The notes under the pieces: model-generated
What the model was told of the DNA's origin: nothing
The model's database searches: none
What the model saw: the letters and a program-made list of their open reading frames with translations, nothing else
Program-made: the position numbers and the translations under genes
DNA from: Perkinsus olseni
Taxonomy: Eukaryota; Perkinsozoa; Perkinsida; Perkinsidae
DNA length: 64,000 nucleotides
Direction: 5' to 3'
Assembly: GCA_013115135.1 (NCBI GenBank)
Contig: JABANP010000051.1
Coordinates: 124,001-188,000 of the forward strand
Part shown: in pieces, positions 23,801 to 33,541 of the stretch
Layout: every line of letters starts with the position of its first letter
Numbering within the stretch: position 1 is the stretch's first letter

Positions 23801-25952
23801 CCCAAAACCTTCGCTGTGCGCGTTAAAGATCTCTCATTTACGAGAGTAGCAACAGCACAAACTATTGTGGTGAAAGCATGCATAAAAAATGGTGAAATTA
23901 TCGAGTAGTGTACGGACGGAAAAATACAACTTCGATGAACGTAACAATTCTACATTCCCTCATGCTCTGACAGACTCGAGCAGAAGGAGGGAAGGGAGGC
24001 TACGGATAAAATTGGCTCCCTCAGCGGAGCGAAGCGATTCATGTTTCTACATTTTCACATATTCATGCTCTATCTGCTCGCAACTTCACTTGTAAACAAC
24101 TCGCCGTTAGACTGAAAAAAGACGTAGAATCCGCACAGCAGAATTCTATTCGCAGTCGCCTGAGGCAATTCTTATTTCGAAATGGAGGAGTCTCGGCCCA
24201 CAAGAAGGAAAATTTACCGACAAAAAATTTCAGTCCCCCCCCAAAAAATAAGCCAAAAGATTCCGATTACATCTATGGAGGGCCGAAGTTGAGCCGCTTC
24301 TCCGTCGCGAAGACCTCGTAAGTCCTCCTTGGTGACATCAACTGGACTTCGTTGTACCTGAACGATCGATAATCACTGATGAGCGACTAGAAAATTTCTC
24401 GCGCGCCCCAGAAATGGCGGTCGTCGGCGAAGAATAAAAATTGTCAAATAAAGAAATTGTGAAACTCAGAACCGATCCTGGATCTTATTTTTACATAGAT
24501 TTTTTCATACTGTTTTTACAAAATGCGGTTTCAGAATAGGTTTACTAAACGACCCCTTCCTGTAGTTCGAAAAACAGTGGCAGGCGGAGACGCCAGCGAC
24601 CTACGGTGAGAATTGGACCCGAGCCCTCCTTTTCTTTCCGGTAGTAGCGGACCTGCTGGCTGATGATGCTGGACACGTTGGGGACCTGAGAATTCCGGGA
24701 ATAGCCACCGTACTCACACTGAAATCGCCAGAACAACCCACAAGACGAAGGCCTCACCTCGCCTGACCAGAGACCGTCGGAGAAGAAGCCTCCGAGTCCA
24801 AACCGGCGGGAGCATCCTCATCCTTGGCGGGCGGACAGATGCTGAGAACACTACCATCATTCTAGGGGAAAGCACGAATTGATGCCGAGGGAATCGACAG
24901 CTTCCGAGCTCCCCCTCGACGAGAGAAAGTTCGTTTCAGAGACCATTCTCTTTAAATTATACAAATTTCACCTCCATAACTATTACTGACATTCATATAT
25001 AAGTTTATGCCTAGATTACCGCTTGTACAATCATTACTACCGTAAATATCTAACCTTACACTCCATGAATAGTGAAACCCCGCCCCTCGTACCTAGTCCT
25101 GCGCTTTGCCTTGCTCTCAGTGACTCCCTCGAGCGACCCACTCCGCCGTTTCTTCGCCTGGCCTTCTTTCGCCGATTTTGCTCCACTCGATTGCGCGCTG
25201 GGGCTGTCACCGTACGCGGAATCTCGCCTAAGAGAACGTCAGTTCGGCTACGGAAACTCTGTCACAATAAGATTTTACGCTACGAAATATGCCCGGGTTC
25301 GAGTCCCAGGAGAGACATTTCTACCTCAATATTGGTTTCACAGCGCCGTCGCCATCCACTGCACTCCCTCGTCTGAACGGACTCTTGAATTTCGACGACA
25401 CTAGGGCTTCTTTCACAGAAATCAGCCAGAAGTTGCCACCTGCATCAGCGGGAGAATAATCATCATCTTGCGACTTGGAAGACTCCACGTGACGGGAAAA
25501 GCCCCAATGGCCGCCGAGCCCATCAACAGCTAAAGAGACGCCTCACCAAAGACAGCCTACATCAATCGCGGCGATAACAAACGGCAGTTCCTCGACGCCC
25601 GAGAATTCTCGGAAGATTTAATCAACACCGGGCACCTCAACCTTTCCCGATATCTTAGCATAACCCCATACCACACCATCCGCGAATCAGCATGAGATCT
25701 CTCGTAGTACCAGGCGCTGAGTAACTCCTCAACCCGACGGCTGCATCCCCACTGACGTCCATTTCCTCATGCCACGCCCTCAGCCGAGTTATGAGCTCCC
25801 CCCGATTCCCCGTGGACTGAAATAGAGAAAATCTTCGCCGTGCGCGCAGAAAGGGATCTTTCTGACACCTCTAGTTGTCTTACCTCTAGACTAAGCTTCC
25901 GACATAAATCCCTGAGACTCTCCTCAGACCAGTACCGCGAGTGGTCCAGCAT
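17870..25952 (-). CDS. Further minus-strand exons, gene unresolved
   Basis: Protein-like minus-strand stretches: about 18135-17880 (EISVVPGEEQLSPTSDRLGG), 19040-18880 (ILNVTFIDLSNSEVRELFKK), 21020-20835, 21700-21300 (NPVYLMFVPIYLHQPVVQLL, then a membrane helix WFIILMVSIPFAVGF), 22265-22060 (YPMRFVKVYLLRIFEKDFPA), 23430-23250 (DGVSIAVVGVYEKKFVGIDA), about 23640-23465 (YALMPLLVTSVLESTAKGRT in an alternative frame), 24720-24600 and 25950-25790. They suggest one or two large membrane-associated proteins. I could not join them with confidence and recognize no family. Hairpins, mobile-element fragments and long introns separate them. Confidence 0.35.
18809..18827 (+). repeat. Dispersed 19-bp repeat, copy 3 (inverted)
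   Basis: TGAAACGGTCGATCGATTA; inverted relative to copies 1 and 2. A more diverged relative (GAAACCGTCAATCGTTTC) is near 19597. Confidence 0.45.
19778..19799. repeat. Chained one-base-loop hairpins
   Basis: Two overlapping perfect hairpins with 7-bp arms: ACTTCTA-G-TAGAAGT (19778-19792) and GTAGAAG-T-CTTCTAC (19785-19799). The right arm of the first is the left arm of the second. Confidence 0.85.
19800..20830. other. GC-rich stretch without a supported gene
   Basis: Both strands are open for about 115-120 codons around 20.1-20.5 kb, which reflects high GC rather than a gene; no motif was seen in any frame. Contains a TAACCCT/AGGGTTA hairpin (19985-20001) and further short inverted repeats near 20.3 kb. 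Confidence 0.4.
21070..21143. repeat. Hairpin cluster
   Basis: A 9-bp-arm hairpin with one-base loop (21070-21088, left arm TGGCGGACG), a 7-bp-arm one (21112-21126, left arm ATGCTAG, loop C) and the even palindrome GAGAAGCTTCTC (21132-21143), in 75 bp. Confidence 0.85.
21910..21993. repeat. Hairpin pair, one 16-position stem
   Basis: TAGAAGA-A-TCTTCTA at 21934-21948; then 21961-21993, whose arms pair over 15 of 16 positions (CGAATAG outer, TATCTTCT inner, one A-A mismatch) around a single A. Related TATCTTCT words recur in both. Confidence 0.85.
24457..24556 (+). mobile_element. MITE-like repeat, copy A
   Basis: About 100 bp sharing its start (AATTGTGAAACTCAGAA, then CGAT-CTGGA) and its end (GTTTCAGAA...AACGACCCC) with 60937-61085. 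In copy B the ends form a terminal inverted repeat TGAAACTCAG/CTGAGTTTCA; here the right end has drifted. No ORF, T/A-rich centre. Non-autonomous DNA element is inference. Confidence 0.5.
25288..25320 (+). other. tRNA B-box relic
   Basis: GGTTCGAGTCCC at 25296-25307, then AGGAGAGACATTT. The T stem is incomplete and no other tRNA arm is present. Its 3' CATTT matches the relics at 2.5 and 26.2 kb. Confidence 0.35.
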
Positions 25953-26084
25953 CCCCGGGTTGAAGGATAACTGAAAAATAACAGAAAAAATTAACCAAAC
26001 TATACAGAAGGACGATGTGAAAGCGCTATTCAGTAGTGTTTTCCATATAAGAAGACAACTTGCAATGAAGGTTCTTAGACTAGG

Positions 26085-26195
26085 CCTTCGTGACGAAGTG
26101 GCGGAGCTTGCTCCGCGAGGCCATAAACTCTAGATAGTTAAATATTCACTGCACGCGGAGGGTCCCCGGTTCGAATCCCAGGCCCGCCATTTGTC
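26085..26195 (+). other. tRNA-derived relic
   Basis: GGTTCGAATCCC at 26168-26179 followed by AGGCCCGCCATTT; 80 bp upstream lies GGCCTTCGTGACGAAGTGG, closely similar to a sequence about 60 bp upstream of the relic at 2.5 kb (GGCCTTCGCGACAAATGGG). The shared head and tail suggest a tRNA-derived short element; arms do not pair as a tRNA. Confidence 0.4.
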
Positions 26196-26391
26196 TGCAG
26201 TACGATAGACTTCCTTTCATCATTTTACTAACACCGGTTACACGACATCAGCTAAACTATGAAGGGCATAATATTCAGATATTGAGTACATCTGACCACT
26301 ATACATAATCGCATTGTGTATCTTTCTAAGCGACCCTGAAGGCTTCCAAGCCAGAGGCCACAAAAAAGCTCATCATTCCGGATGCTCAAAA

Positions 26392-27460
26392 ATGGCCACT
26401 ACCCATCTTTGCGCGGTTCCTCCATCGCCACCTCCTTCCTCAGAACAACCCAGAAAGTATTTTTTATTGTTACCAAGAGTATCAAAACTCTCCCCGGCCC
26501 CCGACCAATCCCTAGCTATTACATGCCGGCTGTACCGCTTCAACAGCACCGTGTTCGGAGTGTCGCTCCCTCTCTTAGCTGGAGGCGCCGTGTGCACTTC
26601 CCTATGCTTTGCGGTCGTTCCTGACATCACTCCCCCCTTGCCAACCGGAGTGCCTGAAGTCAATGACACGCACAATCAAATGGAAAAAGTGCGACCGAAG
26701 AGTGGCTAAAGGTGTCAGAAAGGCCGACCACCACCGCCTACTGTGTATCCCTTCTGTCGTGCTCTCCGGAAGACCATCGTAACTGGCTCGACGAGTAGTT
26801 ACGGGCATAGGGGAAGGAAGTACTTCAGTTGCAATTCGCCATTCGCCCTCTTGTATCCAGCACACCGATGCAAGATGATACAGACGCTGGCGCGACGATG
26901 GTCAAAAACCTTCCGTCATCCTCCCCAAAAAGGACCAGCATGAGCAGCCTATCCCCACCTCCACGGAAGCAACCCATCAGTTGCCTACACTCAGTCGGTG
27001 ACGTCCAACCTAGCACTTGGTCTTAGCAATCCTCACAATGGCAACGGGGCCTACGAAGACGCGTTCGAACTGAAACTCTTCTGGAAGAGCGCGGAGTATT
27101 CCCGAAAGGCTACTACCGGAGTACCATTAGCAGTCACTGAAAGTCTTGCTGCTAGTGGACCCCTTTCGTGCGAATATTGTAAATAGCAATTGGGATGGGC
27201 CAATCCCGTGACTGACGTCAAGGCTTGTCGAGTGAGATTGCGCACGAAAGCCGACAGTCCCGAGAGTGGCGATGAGCAGCTCCACGAAGTTATTCAGTCA
27301 GGTCCAGAATCAACACGAACACCAACTGAGGGTAGTGAGAAACAAGGACGTTATAGTACAGCTTCACGTGAACAACGGAGCCCGACTGCCGCTACGACGA
27401 TGCACTGGTCGATCGGAGAAGGCGTCGTCATCATCAACATCATCTTCAGATGAAGAATAG
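26392..27460 (+). CDS. Hypothetical plus-strand gene, multi-exon
   Basis: Candidate exons: about 26392-26709 (with a hydrophobic run FGVSLPLLAGGAVCTSLCFA), 26829-26982 (basic, Ser/Pro-rich, NLPSSSPKRTSMSSLSPPPR), about 26993-27183 (AYEDAFELKLFWKSAEYSRK) and 27270-27460, which ends in a Ser-rich acidic tail (SSSTSSSDEE) at TAG 27458. The exons are protein-like, but their joins are not proven and the first one may be chance. No family recognized. Confidence 0.35.
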
Positions 27461-27477
27461 ACTGAAGAGAGCGAAGG

Positions 27478-27552
27478 TACCGCTACAACGAACTGAACTC
27501 ACGACCTCCCGAAAGTGAGCATAACGCACTCCCAACTGAGCTACTACCTGCC
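27478..27552 (-). other. Degenerate tRNA-like sequence
   Basis: Minus strand reads GTAGCTCAGTTGGGAGTGCG, a standard D arm/A box, then a 20-nt spacer and GTGAGTTCAGTTC where a T arm should be. Anticodon and T stems do not pair and there is no acceptor match, so it is a decayed tRNA or tRNA-derived repeat. Confidence 0.45.
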
Positions 27553-28074
27553 CTTTTCGCCTGTCGCAATTCCCGCAGTAGTTCCCTTGGCACAGTAGCC
27601 CTCGAGTTCTCGCCGGACTTGCTCGTCAACCAAAATGCTGCATTGTACGATATCACCAAGCCGAAGCACAACAACATCTGACGAGGCATCAAAGTGCCAC
27701 GCGGTGAACGTGGTAAACGTAACAACTATCCTGCACAGGCAGTACTTAACGCAGGCGAGTTCTATAGGGAGCAACCCGACCACCCAATATACGACCCTCA
27801 AAATTATCAACCGGCTTCTGCACCGGAACCCTTCCTGCATTCGCGTCCCAGCAGCCGGGACCGTCACAGGATCAATTAGAGAGTTAGAACTGGCTGATGC
27901 CGTAGAATCATTAACGGGGGGGGGTCGAGAAGTAGCCTCACCGAGTGCTCGAGTGACGTGACGGACCAACAGAGACGACGCACTCGACGACACTTGCACG
28001 CAGAAAGTTCACTGCTAGGCAGCCAAGTTATGATGTGAGAGAAGAGTTGATCACTGCGGGCCGAAAGAGCATCC

Positions 28075-29779
28075 TCAGTCGCCCTCCACTACCAGACAGG
28101 CGATGGTCTTCCAAGTCAACTTCTCGAAGAATCCATTTAAACTCTCTCCGAGTGTCTCCATAGTAAAGTTACTCCTCTTAGCCACCAACACCGGGTCACG
28201 CGCCATGCACTGCTCCCACATACGACAGGCTGACAACAACGAAGGCAACCACTGAGATGCCGCCTCCTCCCGCAGAAAGGTACTCAGAAGTTTTGGGCCC
28301 GAATTACATAGACGCAATAACATTCAGGTGCGATTCATTCACGTATCAAGTCAATACCACTTCGACAGAACTTGTGCGCGGCTTGCTCATCTTACTTATA
28401 CGACATTTATTGACTTCACCGATCCATGTATTCACGGCAAAGATAGACTCCATCAGATATTGTATTCACACGAAGCCGATTCAACAAGTATACCCTCCCC
28501 CCCACCTTGTTCAACAGCCGGTACTCGGGTAGACGGGTCACACCTATTCTCTCGATAGTCCCTCGAACACTGACTGATCTGATCCATCACCTCGTCCGAA
28601 TATATACTCATCTGAGCAAGACGACGATGGCACGCATGCACATGACGGATGACAAGATTCACCTTTTCGTTAATATCGGAAGAGATGGTATTGGCCAGGG
28701 AGTAGAGCATGTATAGCCAGAAGATGCCAACAGCTACATTCAAAGCCAACTGGACGTAACCTGACCGAGATCACCACATGAGGAAGATATTGTCGGAGCA
28801 GGGCAGGCCATCGTCTTTTAGTTAACCAACACAAATATATTCTCAGATTTTCGACTCCTGATTTCCGCAAACAGCAAGAAATATATGAAGACCAATGAAT
28901 GACTCCGAGAAATTGCAGTTCGCCTAAAGCCGCTAATCTCAGGCCTCAGAATCTATGCTGGCCGCGCGGAAGCGTCTCGCCGTCCGGTTTTGAGCGAGCG
29001 ATTGAGAAAAGAACCGTGCAAAAACGGAAGCTACTCACCAGAAAGGACATAAGGCATCACAATTTGCCGTCTGACTTGGGCATACTCCGAGTCCCTCTCC
29101 TTCCGACTGCCACAACGCCTCCCAGTTGAGCTCCCAATCGCCGCCAGCTGTCGGTTCCGAGTAGTCACGGGGTCGTTCAGCGGCAGCACCTGTAGAGCAC
29201 GTCACAGTGGACGGGCAGCACCTCCGCATTCGTTCGCTCCTACCGCCGTGTTATCCGGTGACTGAGCGTCTGTCGGTGAGGAACCGCCATCTGAGAATAT
29301 AAATTGGCATCTTTTTCCGAAGAATAAGCCGCGCATGAGACAAAGGTGGATAATCGAACGTAATTGGCATGGTGCTAGATCTCGACCGTTGGTGAACTCG
29401 TAATGAAGACAGTCAGCGCCACCCGGCGAGAAAGAGGTATACAAAGTAACAACTACACGCGAGTGGCATTTCCTATTCAGAATGAGACGAATCCGCGGAG
29501 TTACTCATTGAGGACTTTTCACCTAAGGAAACGTTAAACCGCCACTTCGATTGCTTTCGGACACTTACGAGTATCTCAGCGAAGCAACCCAATCAACTGC
29601 ATCATAGGCTCCCCTGACGCTCCCGCAGCCCCAACACTACCTAGATGTAACGATTCCATATTCCTGAGTAGATCCTCTCCTCCTGAACGCTGTGCCGCCA
29701 TCATGCTGCACCCGTCAACCTCCATCGGCTCCGACGTCGAGGCCGTAGATGTTGAGCGATGGAAGCTCGAGAGCATCAC
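28075..29779 (-). CDS. BRR6: Brr6/Brl1-like nuclear envelope protein
   Basis: Brr6/Brl1 proteins are membrane proteins of the nuclear envelope that assist nuclear pore assembly; their signature is a paired-cysteine luminal domain. Exon 28760-28506 has a membrane helix (VAVGIFWLYMLYSLANTI), then QCSRDYRENRCDPSTRVPAV. A GT-AG intron (28505-28230) leads to exon 28229-28093 with ACRMWEQCMARDP and LNGFFEKLTWKTI, the second half of the signature; the join is in frame. The last helix should follow; a GTAGTG donor at 28092 suggests more exons (a possible end is near 27.95 kb). N-terminal exons are likely at 29779-29576 (MEVDGCSMMAAQRSGG), about 29300-29215 and 29200-29040, disordered and poorly conserved, joins unproven. 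It follows PRP4 on the same strand, with about 500 bp between. Confidence 0.75.
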
Positions 29780-29819
29780 AGATGTGATGGGGAGGGTGAG
29801 GAGATGGGCAAACTGACAG

Positions 29820-30275
29820 ATTATGGCTTTAATTACTCTACGTAATATCTGACTATCATACTAATACTATAATATATAAATATCTATATACCCACATTTC
29901 AATAACAACCTATCGGGTCAATAACTATCCTATTCTTACCGTCAAATAACGGTAATTTTGGGGGGAGAGAAAATCTGATAGAGTAAAAACAGCGGTACTG
30001 CGCGATACTAATGACTACACACTAACCTAAATATGGGCCTCCTCCGAGACGTCACCACAACAGCACCCCTAACTCCATTCACCGAGGAGCCCGTGGGACT
30101 CTCGGTGACCGAGTGAAGCGATAACTGCAGGTCCTCTCACCAAAATTAACGCCATCCATTCGATAAGAAGCCACTACTCGAACAACTCAACCTCACTTCA
30201 CTGTCAAGATGCCTGCAAAAGTATACACAATAGTACCGCTAATATTATATAAAGGAGTGGTATGCACCCACACAC
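29820..30275. other. AT-rich intergenic gap
   Basis: Between the 3' end of the PRP4 gene and the presumed start of the Brr6-like gene, both minus strand. A/T-rich at 29830-29960; no ORF of note. Likely holds the terminator of the first and promoter of the second, but no motif is clear. Confidence 0.5.
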
Positions 30276-32606
30276 CTACACCAGGACCTGGGACGTGAGG
30301 AACGGGTGCTCCAACGCCTCCTCTGGAGTAATTCTCTTTCGGGGATTCAGCTCCGTCATTTTCTCCAACAAATCGATCAGCTCCTCGGTTTTCTTATCCA
30401 GATGCTTTTTATTAACGTCATCATCAGCCAGCTTTCGCGTGCCCTGCAGAACCTTCGCCCGAATCGTATCACACGAGGGATTCGGCTTGAACGCAGTTAT
30501 CGTCTTCGCCGACCCATTCTTCTGCTGCCAGACAAAATCACAGTCCTCGTTGAAGTGTCCTCTGGTCTTCACGAATTTGCTCGATCGTATCTGGCTATGC
30601 GGAAACTTTCCCTTAACATCCTGAATTTGCTTCAGCATATCATTATTATTTCGACCTTGGAAAAGTATCTTTCCCGTCCACAACTCAAATATCGTACAGC
30701 CAATAGCCCACATGTCGATCGCATAAGTATAACTCTGATAGCCCATCATAATCTCGGGCGCGCGGTAAAACCGTGAGACAAGATACTCCACAATATCTTC
30801 GCCTTCGTGAATCTCGCACGCACTGCCAAGATCGCATATTTTAAGTAGGGCGTGGTTCTTCGAGATCAGAACATTATCCGGTTTGATATCAGCATGAATA
30901 ATTTTACACTCCTTCATGTGCTTCAATCCCAACACCAGCTGCCTACTGTACGACCACACCGCCCGAGGCGCCAAACCGCGCACGCCCGGCCGAGCGTACT
31001 TTTTCATAGCGTCTCGCAGATTGCTCCACATAGCTTCGAAAACCAGGCACATATGGCCATGATAACCAAAGGTCCTGACAAGCCGAATGATGTGGCTGCG
31101 GTCCCTTCCCTTTGGGTCCTTCGCGCAAAGATTGTCCGCCTCGTCGTTCAAACGACGGAGGAGTTTAACCTCCTTCTCTGCTGCTTTGGTCATCGTCTCA
31201 TTCTTACGGATTATCTTGATAGCGACATCTTCCATTCTGAGGAACATACAGAATTATAGTCCTTAGTAGTTGCTAATTAGTAACTAATATTATGTTGGTA
31301 ACATAGTAGCTTATTATAAGTTCCTAATACCGTCTACACTTCCATCAAAAATACTACCACTGCCCGATTCAGGCAACCCGAGCAATCCACTACAGCCAAC
31401 GACACTCCGTCCACCCAACAGTGAATCTTACGCAAAGCGCGCTCGAACCAAGCTCTGCCACTATGCACAGGTGGAAGCAGCGAGTCTGCATTTCCTCAAA
31501 CTACTGCCAAAGAATACGGCGAAATCTCGGCAGGCCCGACTTGAATAAAGTCCCGACGTGATAACGAGACCAAAAATTGTCGAAAAATCTCAACGAAAGA
31601 TACTCATTTCACCAACGCGTCCCACCCGACTTACGTCTTGCTATCTTTGCACTTCAAAACGTTCGCAAACACTCCTTTACTTATATTAGAACTCTCTGAA
31701 TTCAAAACCACATACCGCCCATCTAGTGTCTCCAAGTGGGACGGTACAAAATACCTACCACAACATCACCAACTCCCTTCAACGCACCAACCACCTACCC
31801 TTCAGTATCATCCCTCTCTCCTTCGATATCATCCTTCCCTCGAGACTGCTGCAGCTCCTTGGCCTTCTCGAGCATCACCTTCACGTGCGCCTCGCTGGCC
31901 TCCCCTGCCGTGTCGCTGACCATCTGATGAGCGGTCTCGGTTACCTAACAGAGTCGACCGATTCAACTCGACCAACTAGATGAAATCAATACCTTTCTAT
32001 GCACAACTTCTTTAAGGACGTTAACCTCGGCCAAGGCTTTCGCCTTATCCTGAGCCATCTTCGCCTTCAACGCAGCCAAACCGACTGGAAGGGACTTAGC
32101 CTCAGTTGTTTTTTCCGTTGCTGTAGTGTTAGACGACCCTTCATGAGCAGACAATGACAAACTGGTGCTTCCCTCGCTATCTGAAAGAACCGGTTCAACC
32201 TATGGAAACCACCCTCAATTGCCCCACCTGCTGGCTTCTCTCTTTCTGATTTCGGCAATTCCCTCTTCGTCTCACGACTTCGTCTTTCCATACCAACTTC
32301 TCTGTGACGACTATAATCACCATCGCGAGATACCGACCTCCGACGTCGTCTCCTCAGCTCAGGGCTTCGCTCACTTCTGCGCCTGTCGTCCTCATAACGC
32401 CTTTCTCTGTGATGCCGTTCAGGAGAATAGTATCTTCGGCTCTTGCGGGACGGCGAGTAGTGGTCCCTCGACGGTCTGGGGCGCTTGATGTAACCGTCTC
32501 CAGCGGAGTCCAGGAATCGATGAGGGCGGTCGTAGTCGTGACGGCGGCTTCGACGGCTCGGATAGCTTCTGTCGTTGTAGCGGGGGGATGATGGTGAGGG
32601 CGACAT
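30276..32606 (-). CDS. PRPF4B: PRP4-type pre-mRNA splicing kinase (602 aa)
   Basis: Serine/threonine kinase of the CMGC group, associated with the spliceosome. Exons (minus): 32606-32213, 32180-31993, 31944-31799, 31754-31635, 31236-30276; GT-AG introns of 32, 48, 44 and 398 nt; one intact frame. Residues about 1-130 are Arg/Ser-rich (RRSRRHDYDRPHRFLDS). The kinase domain shows DTEGYF, LDGRYVVLN, a divergent glycine loop (SKGVFANVLKCKD), VAIKIIRK, catalytic HADIKPDN, DLGSACE in place of DFG, SRFYRAPEIM and DMWAIGCTIFELW. DLGSA and the loop sequence are PRP4 traits. An alternative start at 32636 would add 10 residues. The only break-free large gene besides H2B and the intact WAP genes. Confidence 0.95.
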
Positions 32607-33037
32607 TGCCACTTTCCTTACAGAAAGTAAAGTCACAAACGGAATCAGCTAACGACAGGCAAATCTCGAAGAGCCGACCACACGCAGCAACGGGCGAGTC
32701 TTTACGGATCTTACCACTACGACCAACGGTGGCAGCGGCCTTTGTATTGGTGATGAGTTACATCAGAGGGAATCACCCAGGAGCTGTAGCCAACCTGGTT
32801 CAATGAGGGGACGAGTGAAAAGAAGAGATGAATAGAAGCCGCAAGATGGTTAATGAGCCCACGTACTTTAATAACGAACAGCCTCAGGGCAATCACATCT
32901 AGAGTATCTGCAAAGTGAGCGACGGTCACTAAGCGTGCAAAACCGTTTCGCGACCAACACTCCAACTTGACCTATTTTGCATCTTGCCAGAGTCAACCCA
33001 AAGATTCCCTAGCGACCGTGCCCTCCCACTGACTTGA
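32607..33037. other. Divergent intergenic region
   Basis: About 430 bp between the divergently read PRP4 kinase (minus) and GAF/coiled-coil gene (plus); likely a shared promoter region. No TATA box or named motif was recognized. Confidence 0.4.
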
Positions 33038-33224
33038 ATGACATTAGCGGGGCATCAATCCAATCCTGAAAACGTGAAGAGAATTCGAAGGAACACGCAA
33101 CCCGCTCAAGCCTTCCTTTCGAGTGAACTCCAAAAAGTTGAGGAAACCCAAGAAGTTATAAGAGCGCGAGATGACTCTTTGGACCGCGCGCCGCGTATTG
33201 GCGCTCCCCGTTTGCGTCGACACG
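33038..33224 (+). pseudogene. 5' coding part of the GAF/coiled-coil gene, cut by insertion
   Basis: ATG 33038 follows directly after an in-frame TGA. The frame encodes a basic, helical N-terminus (NPENVKRIRRNTQPAQAFLS; then ELQKVEETQEVIRARDDSLD) and is open up to the target-site copy at 33213-33224. The same frame resumes at 39063 on the far side of 5.85 kb of transposons: the codons for Arg-Arg-His within the duplicated 12-mer are in phase on both sides. The insertion therefore interrupts a coding exon. If the uninterrupted allele is absent, the gene is probably a null. Confidence 0.7.
33213..33224 (+). repeat. Target-site duplication of the LINE, left copy
   Basis: TGCGTCGACACG, repeated at 39061-39072. 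The preceding T also matches (13 bp if counted). Confidence 0.85.
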
Positions 33225-33367
33225 CCCTCACAGGTCTCTACGCGTCAACGTCGCGTGAGGGTGGCCGGGGTTTTCCCGGTACGAAGTAGAGATCGAACCT
33301 GCCATACCCATACGTCCCCCTTGCTGGTGACTCGGTATTGGTTGGGCCCTCCCTTACTACACATCCT
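33225..33367 (+). mobile_element. Truncated LINE, 5' part of the copy
   Basis: Starts straight after the left target-site copy and runs to the LTR-element insertion point. It continues at 38703. No ORF kept. Total LINE-derived length is about 500 bp. Confidence 0.7.
33364..33367 (+). repeat. Target-site duplication of the LTR element (TCCT)
   Basis: TCCT precedes the left LTR here and follows the right LTR at 38699-38702; a 4-bp duplication is normal for LTR integrases. Confidence 0.7.
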
Positions 33368-33541
33368 TGTAAGATAACCAATAACACTACAACCAGTTTA
33401 TAGTTGAGACTTCGTAACAAAGGGGTTACAGAAGTATATGTAGTATGAGTATCTACAACTATGAATGGTGCTATAGCTGAGCATAGCTCGGAGCTAAGAT
33501 ATGGGACTGATACAACACACGACACAACGCATCCTATTTCA
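33368..33541 (-). repeat. LTR, 3' copy for the element
   Basis: 174 bp. The first three bases on the coding strand (TGA) also serve as the stop codon of the integrase ORF. Reads base for base like the other LTR. Confidence 0.95.

Noticed and set aside
27478..27552. Functional tRNA on the minus strand
   Set aside because: Only the D arm is convincing; the anticodon and T stems do not pair.
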